Part shown: positions 26,613 through 34,843 of the stretch, piece by piece
How positions within the stretch are numbered: position 1 is the first letter of the stretch
Layout: every line of letters begins with the position of its first letter
From: CAYGYG01 sp964354155
GTDB lineage: Bacteria; Hydrothermota; Tepidihabitantia; SM23-42; CAYGYG01
DNA length: 64,000 nt
NCBI GenBank assembly: GCA_964354155.1
Contig: CAYGYG010000002.1
Span: forward strand, 1 to 64,000
Direction: 5' to 3'
Notes under the pieces: model-generated
Database searches by the model: none
What the model was told of the DNA's origin: nothing
The model's input: the letters and a program-made list of their open reading frames with translations, nothing else
Position numbers and translations under genes: made by a program

Positions 26613-28577
26613 ATGGTCCAAAAGAACTCGAAAAAAGTCGGCATGTTCATCTGCTGGTGCGGGCACAATATTGCCGGCACGGTGGATGTCAAGAAGGTTG
26701 TCGAGGAAATCAGCCGGTATCCGGATGTTGAAGTGTCCAAGGACTACGTCTATCTCTGCTCTGAACCCGGGCAGAAGCTGATCAGCGACGCCATCAAGGA
26801 AAAGAAGCTCGACGCCGTCGTCTGCGCCTGCTGTTCGCCGACCCTGCACGAGAATACCTTCCGTCGGGTTGCCGTTGCCGCCGGCATGAATCCCTACCAG
26901 TGCGAGATCGCGAATGTCCGGGAACAGTGCTCATGGGTGACCGACGATAAGGCTGAGGCAACGTCCAAGGCCACCCGAATTGTCAAGAGCATCATCGAGA
27001 AAGTCAAGTCCAACGAGTCGCTGGATCCGATTCGGGTGCCCGTCACGCGGCGTGCCCTGGTGGTGGGCGGAGGTATCGCTGGTATCCAGGCAGCGCTCGA
27101 CATTTCCAATGCCGGCTATGAAGTCTACCTGGTCGAGAAGGATTCCTCTATTGGCGGGCATATGGCGCAGCTTTCCGAGACTTTCCCCACGCTGGACTGT
27201 TCGCAGTGCATCCTCACTCCCAAGATGTCCGAAGTCCGCCAGAATCCACTCATCAAGCTCTTGACCTACAGCGAAATCGTCGAGACCACGGGCTACGTCG
27301 GGAACTTCAAGGTCAAGATCAAGAAGAAGGCGGCTTATGTTGACCATGAGAAATGCAACGGCTGCGGCGTGTGTTACGAAAAGTGCCCGATCAAGGTCGA
27401 TTCCGAATTCGATGAAGGGCTGGCCAAGCGAAAGGCGATCTATGTTCCGTTTCCGCAGGCGGTACCGAACAAGCCGGTGATCGACAAGGAGCACTGCACC
27501 TATTTTGTCAAGTCCGGCAAGTGCCGGGTCTGTGAGATTGTTTGTCCGCCCAAGGCCGTCGATTTCAAGCAGACCGACGAGATTATTGAGGTCGACTTCG
27601 GGGCCATCGTCGTTGCCACCGGGTTCGACCTCTACAAGAAGGAAGCAATCGGCGAGTACGGCTACGGGCGATACAAGGATGTCATCAATGGGCTGCAGTT
27701 CGAACGGATCCTGTCTGCCTCCGGGCCGACCGGTGGCGTCGTCCAGCGACCATCAGACGGCACGACGCCCAAGCGCGTGGCTTTTATCCAGTGTGCCGGG
27801 TCGCGCGATACCGAGCATGGCGTGCCCTACTGCTCAAAGATCTGCTGCATGTATGCGACCAAACATGCGATGCTCTACCGTCATCTGGTCCACGATGGCG
27901 AAGCAATCATTTTCTATATTGATGTCCGGACCGGCGGCAAAGGCTATGAAGAGTTTTACAAACGCGCCACCGACGACGGCGTTGTCTACATCCGGGGCAA
28001 GGTGTCAAAGGTGTACGAAGAGGACGGCAAGGTCATCGTCTTGGGTGTGGATACGCTCTCAGGCAGGAAAGTCGAAGTCGCCGTGGACCTGGTGGTTCTG
28101 GCCGTGCCCACCGTCCCGACGACAGAATCCGAGGCGATCTCGAAGATTTTCAAACTCGGCCGGGACGAACACGGATTTTTCAACGAAGCGCATCCCAAGC
28201 TGAGGCCGGTGGAAACCCTCTCCTCCGGTTTCTTCCTTGCCGGTGCGGCGCAGGGGCCGAAAGACATTCCCGAGGTTGTGGCCCAGGCCTCGGCGGCCGC
28301 GAGCAAGGTCCTGGCTCTTTTCAGCCAGCCCGAATTGCAGCACGAGCCGACCGTGGCCGGTGTCAACGAAGACCTGTGTTCAGGTTGCGGTCTCTGCGTG
28401 GCGGTATGTCCGTACAACGCTCGCGAACTGGACCGTGAGAATAAAAAGGTCAAAGTGACGGTTGCCCTCTGCGAAGGGTGCGGTTGCTGCAGTGTTGCCT
28501 GTCCGGCCGGTGCCGCCCAGCAGAAGAACCTTACCGACCAGCAGGTCATGGATATGGTCGAGACGGTGCTGAAATAG
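26613..28577 (+). CDS. hdrA: Heterodisulfide reductase-like subunit A (flavin, iron-sulfur)
   Basis: 654 residues. N-terminal domain with CWC (Cys14, 16) and 'CACCSP'; FAD-binding GGGIAG at residues 152-157; 'LDCSQCILTPKM' (about 194-205); an inserted ferredoxin domain ('CNGCGVCYEKCP', from residue 248); a second flavin segment; and two [4Fe-4S] motifs in the last ~75 residues ('CSGCGLCVAVCP', 'CEGCGCCSVACP'). HdrA holds the bifurcating FAD that couples ferredoxin and heterodisulfide reduction. Cysteines are standard, with no selenocysteine. It is in an operon with hdrCB. Confidence 0.95.
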   Translation: MVQKNSKKVGMFICWCGHNIAGTVDVKKVVEEISRYPDVEVSKDYVYLCSEPGQKLISDAIKEKKLDAVVCACCSPTLHENTFRRVAVAAGMNPYQCEIANVREQCSWVTDDKAEATSKATRIVKSIIEKVKSNESLDPIRVPVTRRALVVGGGIAGIQAALDISNAGYEVYLVEKDSSIGGHMAQLSETFPTLDCSQCILTPKMSEVRQNPLIKLLTYSEIVETTGYVGNFKVKIKKKAAYVDHEKCNGCGVCYEKCPIKVDSEFDEGLAKRKAIYVPFPQAVPNKPVIDKEHCTYFVKSGKCRVCEIVCPPKAVDFKQTDEIIEVDFGAIVVATGFDLYKKEAIGEYGYGRYKDVINGLQFERILSASGPTGGVVQRPSDGTTPKRVAFIQCAGSRDTEHGVPYCSKICCMYATKHAMLYRHLVHDGEAIIFYIDVRTGGKGYEEFYKRATDDGVVYIRGKVSKVYEEDGKVIVLGVDTLSGRKVEVAVDLVVLAVPTVPTTESEAISKIFKLGRDEHGFFNEAHPKLRPVETLSSGFFLAGAAQGPKDIPEVVAQASAAASKVLALFSQPELQHEPTVAGVNEDLCSGCGLCVAVCPYNARELDRENKKVKVTVALCEGCGCCSVACPAGAAQQKNLTDQQVMDMVETVLK

Positions 28578-28660
28578 TCTCAAGTAGCAAGTAGGTAGTA
28601 GCAAGTAGAGAGAAGGAGTGTTACTTGCATTATGCTAATTGCTGCTCTCTACTGGCTTAT
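28577..28660. repeat. Repeat block inside the hdr operon with an inverted pair
   Basis: 'gtagcaagtagagag' units are followed by 'ctctctact', forming an inverted repeat AGTAGAGAG/CTCTCTACT with a ~30-base interior. It separates hdrA from mvhD and could fold in the transcript. Confidence 0.55.
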
Positions 28661-28676
28661 CATCTAAGGAGTGTCG

Positions 28677-29081
28677 ATGTTTCAACCTAAGATCGTTGCG
28701 ATCGTGTGCAAGTGGTGCACTTCGGCGGCGGCCGACTTGGCGGGTACATCGCGTAAGAAATATCCGTCGAACATTTTGCCGATTCGAGTCTTTTGCTCGA
28801 GCCGGGTCGACCCCCAGCACATCCTGCACGCTTTCAAGCGCGGCGCCGACGGTGTCTTGCTGGGCGGATGTCATTTCGGTGATTGTCACTACAAGGACGG
28901 CAATTATAAAACGGCCCGGCGGATACCGCTTCTCAAGAAAATGCTTAAGGACATGGGCATTGACGAGCGGCGTCTGCGTTTGGAGTGGATATCCGCGGCC
29001 GAGGGTAATAAGTTTGTCGAAGTGACCAAGGCCTTCACCGAGGAAATTCGCAACCTCGGACCGATCGAGAAGGGCAAGTAG
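28677..29081 (+). CDS. mvhD: Hydrogenase/formate dehydrogenase iron-sulfur subunit MvhD
   Basis: 134 residues from ATG 28677 (AAGGAG upstream). 'CKWCTSAAADLAG' (Cys11, 14), 'VFCSSRVDPQHILHAFKRGADGVL' and 'GCHFGDCHYKDGNY' are the MvhD/FrhD signatures that bind one [2Fe-2S] cluster and hand electrons from a hydrogenase or formate dehydrogenase to HdrA. No large or small hydrogenase subunit is encoded in the window. A maturation protease for one is at 30695. The stop codon is part of a GTAGGG repeat head. Confidence 0.93.
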   Translation: MFQPKIVAIVCKWCTSAAADLAGTSRKKYPSNILPIRVFCSSRVDPQHILHAFKRGADGVLLGGCHFGDCHYKDGNYKTARRIPLLKKMLKDMGIDERRLRLEWISAAEGNKFVEVTKAFTEEIRNLGPIEKGK

Positions 29082-29133
29082 GGGCAATTCACGAATTGCC
29101 CGTATGGTTGTAGGGGCAGTTCATGAACTGCCC
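29078..29133. repeat. Two GTAGGG-headed palindromes after mvhD
   Basis: 29078-29101 has stem GGGCAATTC/GAATTGCCC; 29110-29133 has GGGCAGTTC/GAACTGCCC. One stem pair is changed on both sides at once (A-T to G-C), which keeps base pairing. The 29078 unit is repeated almost exactly at 35251-35274. Confidence 0.8.
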
Positions 29134-29173
29134 GATGATACATGAATGAATCAGCATCCTTATATCTTGAATT

Positions 29174-30355
29174 ATGAGATTAAAATACTTCGTACTATCT
29201 ATATTAATAATTCTTTCAGTCGGATGTCGCAAGAAGAGCGCGCTTGACGCCGGTAAAGGCCTGATCGAACGCGGTGAGTACAGCAAAGCGATCGGTCACT
29301 TCAAGAAGGCGCTGGCCGCGGCTCCCGAGTCGACGAAGTACCGGTATTTTCTGACATTGTCCTACGCGATGGTTGATTCGGCGGCGCCGGCGCTCGAGTC
29401 GTACAAAGAGCTGTGGGTGGCGGGCGGTGTCGAGATGGACGAACCGCAGCTCAAGGAACAGATTGCCCGGTTTCTTTCGATCGACCCCTATCCGCTGCAG
29501 CGCGTCACGAGAAATAAATTCAGCGAATTCGCGCCGCGCTTCATGCCCGATGGCAAACACCTTATCTATGTCTCGGACCGGACCCGTTCGGGTCAGCTTT
29601 ACGAGATGGAAATTGGAGGAGGGGCGGCGAAGCGTTTGACCAAGAGTTCCCGCTGGGACACCGACCCGGCGGTATCACCGAAGGGCGACGAGATTGTCTT
29701 TGTTTCGGACCGGGACGGACGGGACAAGGAGCTTTACCTTCTCAACACTAAGAGCAAGGAAGTCACGAAGCTGACCGACAATATCGCCGAGGACCGGGAT
29801 CCTTATTTCTCGCCGGACGGCAAGAAGATCGTCTTTGTTTCCGACCGGGACAAGAACTGGGAAGTCTATGTTCTCGACCGGGCCAGCGGCAAGGAAGAAC
29901 GGATCACCAAGAATAATTTTTGGGACGGGAACCCGTCGTTCAGTCCGGACGGGGCGTCTATTCTATACGCAACCAAGCGCGAAGGGAATGAAGAGATATG
30001 TCTGGTGAGTATGGGCAGCAAGAAGATATCACGGCTGACCGAGCACCGTGCCAGCGACATGCATCCGCGGTTCTCGCCGGACGGAAGATTCGTTGTTTTC
30101 TATTCAAACCGTGACGGCGATGAAGAGATCTACCGGATGGAAGCATCGGGCAAGAACGTCGTGCGGCTGACCTATCGGAAGGGGAGCGACATGGAGCCGT
30201 CATTCGACCCTTCGGGCCGCCGTATTGTCTTTGACGGGAAGTCGGGCAAGACATGGGAGATCTTCATTATTGATTTCTCTCGGTCGGTACCAGCGGACTC
30301 GCTGGCGGCCCGCATTATCGAACTCGCCCCGCCCGACAGTGCGACAAAGCAGTAG
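29174..30355 (+). CDS. TolB-like PD40 beta-propeller lipoprotein with TPR
   Basis: 393 residues. Lipobox LSVGC (Cys18), then two TPR-like helix pairs (about 22-100), then about six PD40/WD40-like beta-propeller blades ('RFMPDGKHLIYVSDR', 'PYFSPDGKKIVFVSDRD', 'PRFSPDGRFVVFYSNRDGD'). TolB-type propellers act in the periplasm as protein-interaction platforms. Whether this is the Tol-Pal TolB cannot be decided, because TPR fusions differ from classical TolB. No promoter with the usual spacing is obvious. Confidence 0.8.
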   Translation: MRLKYFVLSILIILSVGCRKKSALDAGKGLIERGEYSKAIGHFKKALAAAPESTKYRYFLTLSYAMVDSAAPALESYKELWVAGGVEMDEPQLKEQIARFLSIDPYPLQRVTRNKFSEFAPRFMPDGKHLIYVSDRTRSGQLYEMEIGGGAAKRLTKSSRWDTDPAVSPKGDEIVFVSDRDGRDKELYLLNTKSKEVTKLTDNIAEDRDPYFSPDGKKIVFVSDRDKNWEVYVLDRASGKEERITKNNFWDGNPSFSPDGASILYATKREGNEEICLVSMGSKKISRLTEHRASDMHPRFSPDGRFVVFYSNRDGDEEIYRMEASGKNVVRLTYRKGSDMEPSFDPSGRRIVFDGKSGKTWEIFIIDFSRSVPADSLAARIIELAPPDSATKQ

Positions 30356-30359
30356 CCGT

Positions 30360-30690
30360 TGCGGACCGGGAGCATATCAGCCGATCAGCGGATCAGTGGG
30401 AAGCCAATCAGCGTATCAGATGATCAGCCAGTATCGAGCATCACTGTTTGCTTGACAGCTTCATATGACGGAGATCTCATCTGATATCCTGATACGCCGA
30501 TATGCTGCCCACCGATAACCTGATATTCTGATATGCTTGCCTGCGGTTGCCATCGGCATCGATTACAGCGATACAACGGCAGATTACAGGGATGACAAAC
30601 GTCAGTCTTTCTTCTACTGATCTTCTGACCGCTGATATCCCTCCCACTGATGTCCCGATCTCCTGATGCGCGCAATTCATTTTCTCATCG
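30360..30690. repeat. Repeat-dense intergenic region
   Basis: Contains many 'gatcag' and 'tgatatcctgata' units in both orientations (30375-30440, 30476-30540, 30610-30670) and one ATTACNGNGAT pair (30556-30598). No gene is seen in it. The annotated maturation protease starts at the ATG just after. Confidence 0.6.
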
Positions 30691-30694
30691 CCCC

Positions 30695-31183
30695 ATGCCT
30701 TCTCCAAGAATCCTGATCATCGGTGTCGGCAATCCACTCCTGGCCGACGACGGGATCGGCCACTGGCTTGTCGAGAGATTGGACGGACGGCTCTCCCGCG
30801 CCGCTGACCTGCGGACCGAAGCCGACATAGACTTGGCCGATGTTGAGGAGATGAGGGGATACGACCTGGTCTTCATCATCGATGCCTATGATCAAGCCCA
30901 GCCTATCGGCACCCTTGTGCTGTTACGTCCGGACCGGGAAGAACGCGGCGGCGGTATGATCTCGGCCCACGGTCAGCATCTTTTTGACATCGTGGGTATC
31001 GGCAATCGTGTCTACCGCGATTTTCCGAAAAACATCTACGTCATCGGCGTGCAGGTCCGGAATACCTACACCTGGTCGGAGGGTTTTACCGAGGAAGTAA
31101 AGGCCAAACTGCCGGGGATTTTAGAGCAGGTGATTGAAACGATTGAGGGGATCGTGCAGCAGTGGAGCAATCAGGCAACTTAG
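30695..31183 (+). CDS. Hydrogenase maturation protease (HycI/HyaD family)
   Basis: 162 residues from ATG 30695, chosen because the family begins directly with 'ILIIGVGNPLLADDGIG' (GN..L.DDG.G). The second and third nickel-site residues appear in 'FIIDAYD' and 'ISAHGQHLFDIV'. Such endopeptidases trim the C-terminus of the [NiFe] hydrogenase large subunit after nickel insertion. Thus a [NiFe] hydrogenase is expected elsewhere in the genome, probably the MvhD partner. The last codons run into an imperfect 'gcaat' repeat. Confidence 0.85.
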   Translation: MPSPRILIIGVGNPLLADDGIGHWLVERLDGRLSRAADLRTEADIDLADVEEMRGYDLVFIIDAYDQAQPIGTLVLLRPDREERGGGMISAHGQHLFDIVGIGNRVYRDFPKNIYVIGVQVRNTYTWSEGFTEEVKAKLPGILEQVIETIEGIVQQWSNQAT

Positions 31184-31400
31184 CAATTGGGCAATTTGGC
31201 AATCTAGCAATTTAGCTAATGAGCTATTGAGTTATGGAACCGAAGGGCAGGGCGCCAGGCGATCAGAAGATCAGATGCTAAACGCAGGAACTCATTGCTC
31301 AGCACTCATTGCTCATTGCTATCCTTCTCTCTACTCGCCACTCTCTACGAGGTTCGTTTTATCACCGTAATCTGCCGTTCTATCACTGTAACGGAAGTCC
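31166..31400. repeat. Tandem-like 'agcaatttggcaat' run followed by mosaic repeats
   Basis: 31166-31230 is a degenerate tandem of 'gcaat' units ('tagcaattgggcaatttgg'). 31283-31350 holds inverted copies of the 20034-20100 units, and 31361-31392 an inverted ATTACNGNGAT pair. No gene apart from the end of the protease. Confidence 0.55.
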
Positions 31401-31407
31401 CTTGGGA

Positions 31408-31887
31408 CTACAACTCGAACTTTCCGAAGTCCTCGGGATTAAGGTTACGCAGGCGGTTTTTGAGCTCATCAATATTCACTTCTTTGCCCTTCAGAACCAG
31501 CCCATTCGTGTCCATGATTGAATCGGCGACATAGACCGGGCTTTTGACGCGGATCGCCAGGGCCACTGAATCCGAGGGACGGGCATCGATACCGACCACG
31601 TTGTTGTTGGCCTCCAGATAGATCTTGGCATAATAGGTGTCTTTGGTCAAATCGCTGACCACCACCCTGACGACTTTCCCCTGGAGGGCATCGATGATCA
31701 GCTTGAGCAGGTCATGGGTCAGGGGACGGGGGAAAGGGAGTCCTTCCAGGGCAACGATGATGGCCGCCGCCTCACCTTCGCCGATGAAGATCGGCAGTAC
31801 TTTCTCGCCTTGCTTTTCCCGGAGGAGCATTACGTAGGAATCGGATTCGCTGTCGCGAATCACACCGTGGATTGCTACTTCAATCAT
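31408..31887 (-). CDS. Bifunctional nuclease family protein (BFN/DUF151)
   Basis: 159 residues from ATG 31887. 'VMLLREKQGEKVLPIFIGEGEAAAI' and 'GIDARPSDSVALAIRVKSPVYVADSI' are the two conserved blocks of DUF151. Plant members have DNase/RNase activity; bacterial roles are unclear. ATGA overlap with rplI makes it the last gene of the rpsF-ssb-rpsR-rplI operon. Confidence 0.9.
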   Translation of the reverse strand: MIEVAIHGVIRDSESDSYVMLLREKQGEKVLPIFIGEGEAAAIIVALEGLPFPRPLTHDLLKLIIDALQGKVVRVVVSDLTKDTYYAKIYLEANNNVVGIDARPSDSVALAIRVKSPVYVADSIMDTNGLVLKGKEVNIDELKNRLRNLNPEDFGKFEL

Positions 31888-32327
31888 TCCTCGCCGACCC
31901 ACAGCTTGAACTGGCATGAAATATCGGGGTGGAGCCGGACCGCGACCGAATAGACTCCGGGTTCCTTGATCGGCCACTCATAGTTGAGCATTTTCTTTGA
32001 AAGCTTGATGCCTTGTCCGGAGAGCAGCTCGGCAACTTCGGCGGCCGTGATGCTGCCGAAAGACTTCCCCTTACTGCCCATCTTGAGCGATGCCTTCAGG
32101 GCAAGACCTTCGAGCTTCTGGGCCAGGGTCTGGGCCACCGAACGTTCGCGGTTCAGCTTGTCGGTGTACTGACGCTTGAGGTTCTCGATTTCCCGGATCT
32201 TGCCGGGGGTCGCCAGGCGCGCGAATTTCTTGGGGATCAGATAGTTGCGGGCAAAACCGTCCCGGACATCGATGATGTCAAAGGCCCGGCCGACGTTCTT
32301 GACGTCTTTTAAGAGTACGATCTTCAT
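31884..32327 (-). CDS. rplI: 50S ribosomal protein L9
   Basis: 147 residues from ATG 32327, where 'MKIVLLKDVKNVGRAFDIIDVRDGFARNYLIP' matches the conserved L9 N-terminus. The long connecting helix (about 45-75) and the C-terminal domain with 'SKKMLNYEWPIKEPGVYSVAVRLHPDI' are intact. Start overlaps the rpsR stop, end overlaps the BFN start. Confidence 0.97.
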   Translation of the reverse strand: MKIVLLKDVKNVGRAFDIIDVRDGFARNYLIPKKFARLATPGKIREIENLKRQYTDKLNRERSVAQTLAQKLEGLALKASLKMGSKGKSFGSITAAEVAELLSGQGIKLSKKMLNYEWPIKEPGVYSVAVRLHPDISCQFKLWVGEE

Positions 32328-32527
32328 CGCACGATATAGGATAGCAGCGACATCGAGCGCGCCCGTTTGATCGCGCGGGTCAGCTTCCGCTGGTGGATCG
32401 CACACAGGCCTGAACTCCGCGAAGGTGTGATTTTACCGCGTTCGTTGACGAAGCTCTTGAGCAGCGCGATATCCTTGTAGTCGACGTGTTTCACCTGGTC
32501 TTTGCAAAAACGGCAGATCTTCAACAT
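32324..32527 (-). CDS. rpsR: 30S ribosomal protein S18
   Basis: 67 residues: 'CRFCKDQVKHVDYKDIALLKSFV', 'GKITPSRSSGLCAIHQRKLTRAIKRARSMSLLSY'. Three of its four cysteines (Cys5, Cys8 and the Cys in 'GLCAIHQ') fit the zinc-binding (C+) type of S18. Six bases after ssb. Confidence 0.97.
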   Translation of the reverse strand: MLKICRFCKDQVKHVDYKDIALLKSFVNERGKITPSRSSGLCAIHQRKLTRAIKRARSMSLLSYIVR

Positions 32528-32533
32528 GCCTCC

Positions 32534-32989
32534 TTAGTGTTCGAGACTATCGCCTTCCTGGATTTCCTCTTTCACCGATTCGTCGTCGGCGGGTGCGGCG
32601 CCTTCAACGTCGGCGGGTGCGGCGGTTTCAACGTCGGCATCAGGACGCTCGAGGAACTGAACGCGGTAGGCGACGACTTCGACGATGGAACGCTTTTGAC
32701 CTTCTTCGGTTTCCCATGAGCGCGAATGGAGGCGACCCTCGATGAGTATGGCGTGCCCTTTCTTCACGTATTCATTGACCAGTTCCGCCTGGCGGCGCCA
32801 GGTAACAACGTTTATGAAAATCGTTTCTTCGCGTTTTTCGCTGCTTTCCCGGTCTTTATACCGTCGGGTCGAGGCGATCCGGAAAGTACAAACCGGCGCG
32901 CCTTTCTGGGTGTACTTGAGCTCGGGATCTGCGGTCAAGCGTCCGCTGAGCATCACGAGATTGACGTAACCGAGACGGAGATTACTCAT
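32534..32989 (-). CDS. ssb: Single-stranded DNA-binding protein
   Basis: 151 residues. OB fold (about 1-110) with 'NLVMLSGRLTADPELKYTQKGAPVCTFRIA', 'FINVVTWRRQAELVNEYVKKGHAILIEGRL'. An acidic tail follows, with three near copies of an 8-9 residue unit 'TAAPADVEGAAPADDE'. It does not end in the usual DDIPF-type peptide (it ends GDSLEH), so partner binding may differ. Lies between rpsF and rpsR as in many bacteria. Confidence 0.95.
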   Translation of the reverse strand: MSNLRLGYVNLVMLSGRLTADPELKYTQKGAPVCTFRIASTRRYKDRESSEKREETIFINVVTWRRQAELVNEYVKKGHAILIEGRLHSRSWETEEGQKRSIVEVVAYRVQFLERPDADVETAAPADVEGAAPADDESVKEEIQEGDSLEH

Positions 32990-32992
32990 CGT

Positions 32993-33304
32993 TTAGCTTT
33001 CCTTCCGGATGAAGATAGTCCGCAGAATGTTTTCGTTATGCTTGATCTCTTCCTTTATCTTGCTGATCGAGCCGGGATCACCGCTGAAGTGGTACAGAGC
33101 GTACGTCGCCTCGCTGGCTTTCTTCACCGGGAAACTAAGCGTCCTTTTACCGAGGGTTTCGACCGTAATCTCGCTCTTCGTACACTCCTTGATGATTCTT
33201 TCAATGTCTTTGATGGCATCTTCCAGCCGGGTTGTTTCGAGCTTGGGATCAAACATAATCAGACTCTCGTAGTTTCTCAGTACTACTGTTTTCGTTTTCT
33301 GCAT
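32993..33304 (-). CDS. rpsF: 30S ribosomal protein S6
   Basis: 103 residues: 'RNYESLIMFDPKLE', 'GKRTLSFPVKKASEATYALYHFSGDPGSISKIKEEIKHNENILRTIFI'. First gene of the rpsF-ssb-rpsR-rplI-BFN operon. Its promoter -10 ends 6 bases before the ATG, so this ribosomal operon may begin with a leaderless cistron. Confidence 0.96.
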   Translation of the reverse strand: MQKTKTVVLRNYESLIMFDPKLETTRLEDAIKDIERIIKECTKSEITVETLGKRTLSFPVKKASEATYALYHFSGDPGSISKIKEEIKHNENILRTIFIRKES

Positions 33305-33310
33305 CCTGTA

Positions 33311-33338
33311 AATTTAACCAGAAAACCTCGAAAGTCAA
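33311..33338 (-). promoter_or_regulatory. Promoter for the rpsF operon, predicted leaderless
   Basis: TTGACT (33338-33333), 16-base spacer, TAAATT (33316-33311), six bases (TACAGG) to the ATG. Confidence 0.6.
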
Positions 33339-33340
33339 CA

Positions 33341-33372
33341 CAAAAAAGAACCGGCCGGTTGAAACAGCCGGC
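33341..33372 (-). terminator. Terminator-like hairpin upstream of the rpsF promoter
   Basis: On the minus strand GCCGG/CCGGC stem with 9-base loop, then CGG and TTCTTTTTTG. No minus-strand gene precedes it in the 33376-33536 gap, so it may insulate the operon from antisense readthrough or end an unrecognised small RNA. A second small hairpin CCGGCA/TGCCGG is at 33416-33430. Confidence 0.4.
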
Positions 33373-33484
33373 GACTGACCTTGTCTGACGCGGGCCCCGG
33401 CCCTCTTGTTTGTGCCGGCAAACTGCCGGTTTATCATCATTTATCGCGGTTCGCGTGCGGTTGGCCGCGCCATCCTTTCTATCG

Positions 33485-33512
33485 TTGACATCGAGTGTTT
33501 TCCGAATACAAT
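33485..33512 (+). promoter_or_regulatory. Promoter for the TPR lipoprotein gene
   Basis: TTGACA (33485-33490), 16-base spacer, TACAAT (33507-33512), followed by AGGAGG and the ATG at 33537. Confidence 0.7.
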
Positions 33513-33536
33513 AGAACAACAGGAGGTCTTAGGCAA

Positions 33537-34760
33537 ATGAAGAAGTATCTTGCGCTTTCATTTTCGGTCATTTTTTTTGTCGGCTGTGCCTCGAACTTCG
33601 AAACGGCGGCAAAGATATATGAGAGCAGGGGCGAGTATAAGTCGGCGGTTGAGATGTGCCAGAAGGAGCTTGCGACTCGACCCAATAACGTTGGCGCGTA
33701 CCTGATTATGGCCCGCTGCAACGTGGCCCTCGGCAAGTACCAGGAGGCTTCTGATAATATTGATGCGGCCTACGGCCTCAATGCGGCCAAGGCCGACGTC
33801 CAGGTGCTCGGGGTGGACCGCGACAAGTACTTCACCGTGTTCCGCACCGCGGCGACCGAGCTGATTGAGAAGGGCAAATTTGAGGCGGCGTTGAAGAAGA
33901 CCGATCGCGCGCTGATTCTCGATCCGCAACGGGGTGAGACCTACGTGATCAGGGGGTTGATCTACTCCCGCCTCAAGGACATCGCCAAGATGCAGGAGTC
34001 ATTTGCCAAGGCCCTGAAGCTCGATCCGAATTCCCCGGAACCGTATCTCTACATCGGGCACAAGTTCTATGACGAAACAAAATGGGATTCGGCCCTGACT
34101 TACTATGGCAAGGCGATCGAACTCTTCGTGAAGAAGCGTGATAATGCCCTAAAGACGATCATGGCCAAGACACCGGCATTGAAACCCGAGGAGGTCTCAG
34201 CCACGCTGGTCGAGTTACAGCTCGCGGGCAAGGCTGCGGACCTGGATGAATACATCAAGAAGGTCCTTCTGCGCGAGGGCGGTACGCAGGAGATCGCGCG
34301 TCAGCTTGAAGCGGTGGCAAATGCTCACCTAAGTTTGACGCGTGCCTATTTCAATGCCGCGGCTTCCGCGTACAACCTGACCAAACTGGATCAGGCGATA
34401 ACGTATTTTGAGGGCCTGCTCAAGATCGACCCGACCAACCGCGACGGCGCCTACTATTACGGCCAGGCCCTGGTTGCCAAGCTCCAGTTCGTCAAGGCGA
34501 TCGAGGTTTTCGAGAAACTCGTCACGACCGATCCCAAGGACAAGGAGAGCCTGTTCACGCTGGGCTACGCCTACTTGAAGACGAACAACTATGACAAGGC
34601 GCTTGAGACCTTGGAGGATAAGTACCTGGCATTGGATACTGAAAACGCCAACGTGTACATCAATATCGGCCTGGCGTACAAGGGCAAGGGCAACATGAAA
34701 AAAGCCTACGAATACATCAAGAAGGCTGAAGAGATGGAAAAAAGGAAGGGATCGAAGTAG
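33537..34760 (+). CDS. TPR-repeat lipoprotein
   Basis: 407 residues from ATG 33537, which has AGGAGG upstream and opens a signal peptide with lipobox FVGC (Cys17). The rest is a chain of about eight tetratricopeptide repeats with typical 'GxYxxAxxxxxxA ... DPxNxxAYxxxG' units. It is predicted to sit in the periplasmic face of a membrane and act as a protein scaffold. No partner is identified. Confidence 0.85.
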   Translation: MKKYLALSFSVIFFVGCASNFETAAKIYESRGEYKSAVEMCQKELATRPNNVGAYLIMARCNVALGKYQEASDNIDAAYGLNAAKADVQVLGVDRDKYFTVFRTAATELIEKGKFEAALKKTDRALILDPQRGETYVIRGLIYSRLKDIAKMQESFAKALKLDPNSPEPYLYIGHKFYDETKWDSALTYYGKAIELFVKKRDNALKTIMAKTPALKPEEVSATLVELQLAGKAADLDEYIKKVLLREGGTQEIARQLEAVANAHLSLTRAYFNAAASAYNLTKLDQAITYFEGLLKIDPTNRDGAYYYGQALVAKLQFVKAIEVFEKLVTTDPKDKESLFTLGYAYLKTNNYDKALETLEDKYLALDTENANVYINIGLAYKGKGNMKKAYEYIKKAEEMEKRKGSK

Positions 34761-34769
34761 CGGATCCCG

Positions 34770-34824
34770 AGAAGAGACCGGCCCGCACCGCGGTTGTTCG
34801 GGGGGCCGGCCCGGCGACTCTTCT
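34770..34824 (+). terminator. Hairpin after the TPR lipoprotein gene
   Basis: Long stem AGAAGAG/CTCTTCT and CCGGCCC/GGGCCGG (34770-34824) starting 10 bases after the stop, ending in CTCTTCTT. The weak U tract makes it an imperfect terminator, so some transcripts could continue into the SRP RNA. Confidence 0.45.
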
Positions 34825-34843
34825 TACAGCCGGAAGGCATTAA

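Noticed and set aside
26613..28577. Selenocysteine in HdrA
   Set aside because: The reading frame has no in-frame TGA and the expected positions are ordinary cysteines.
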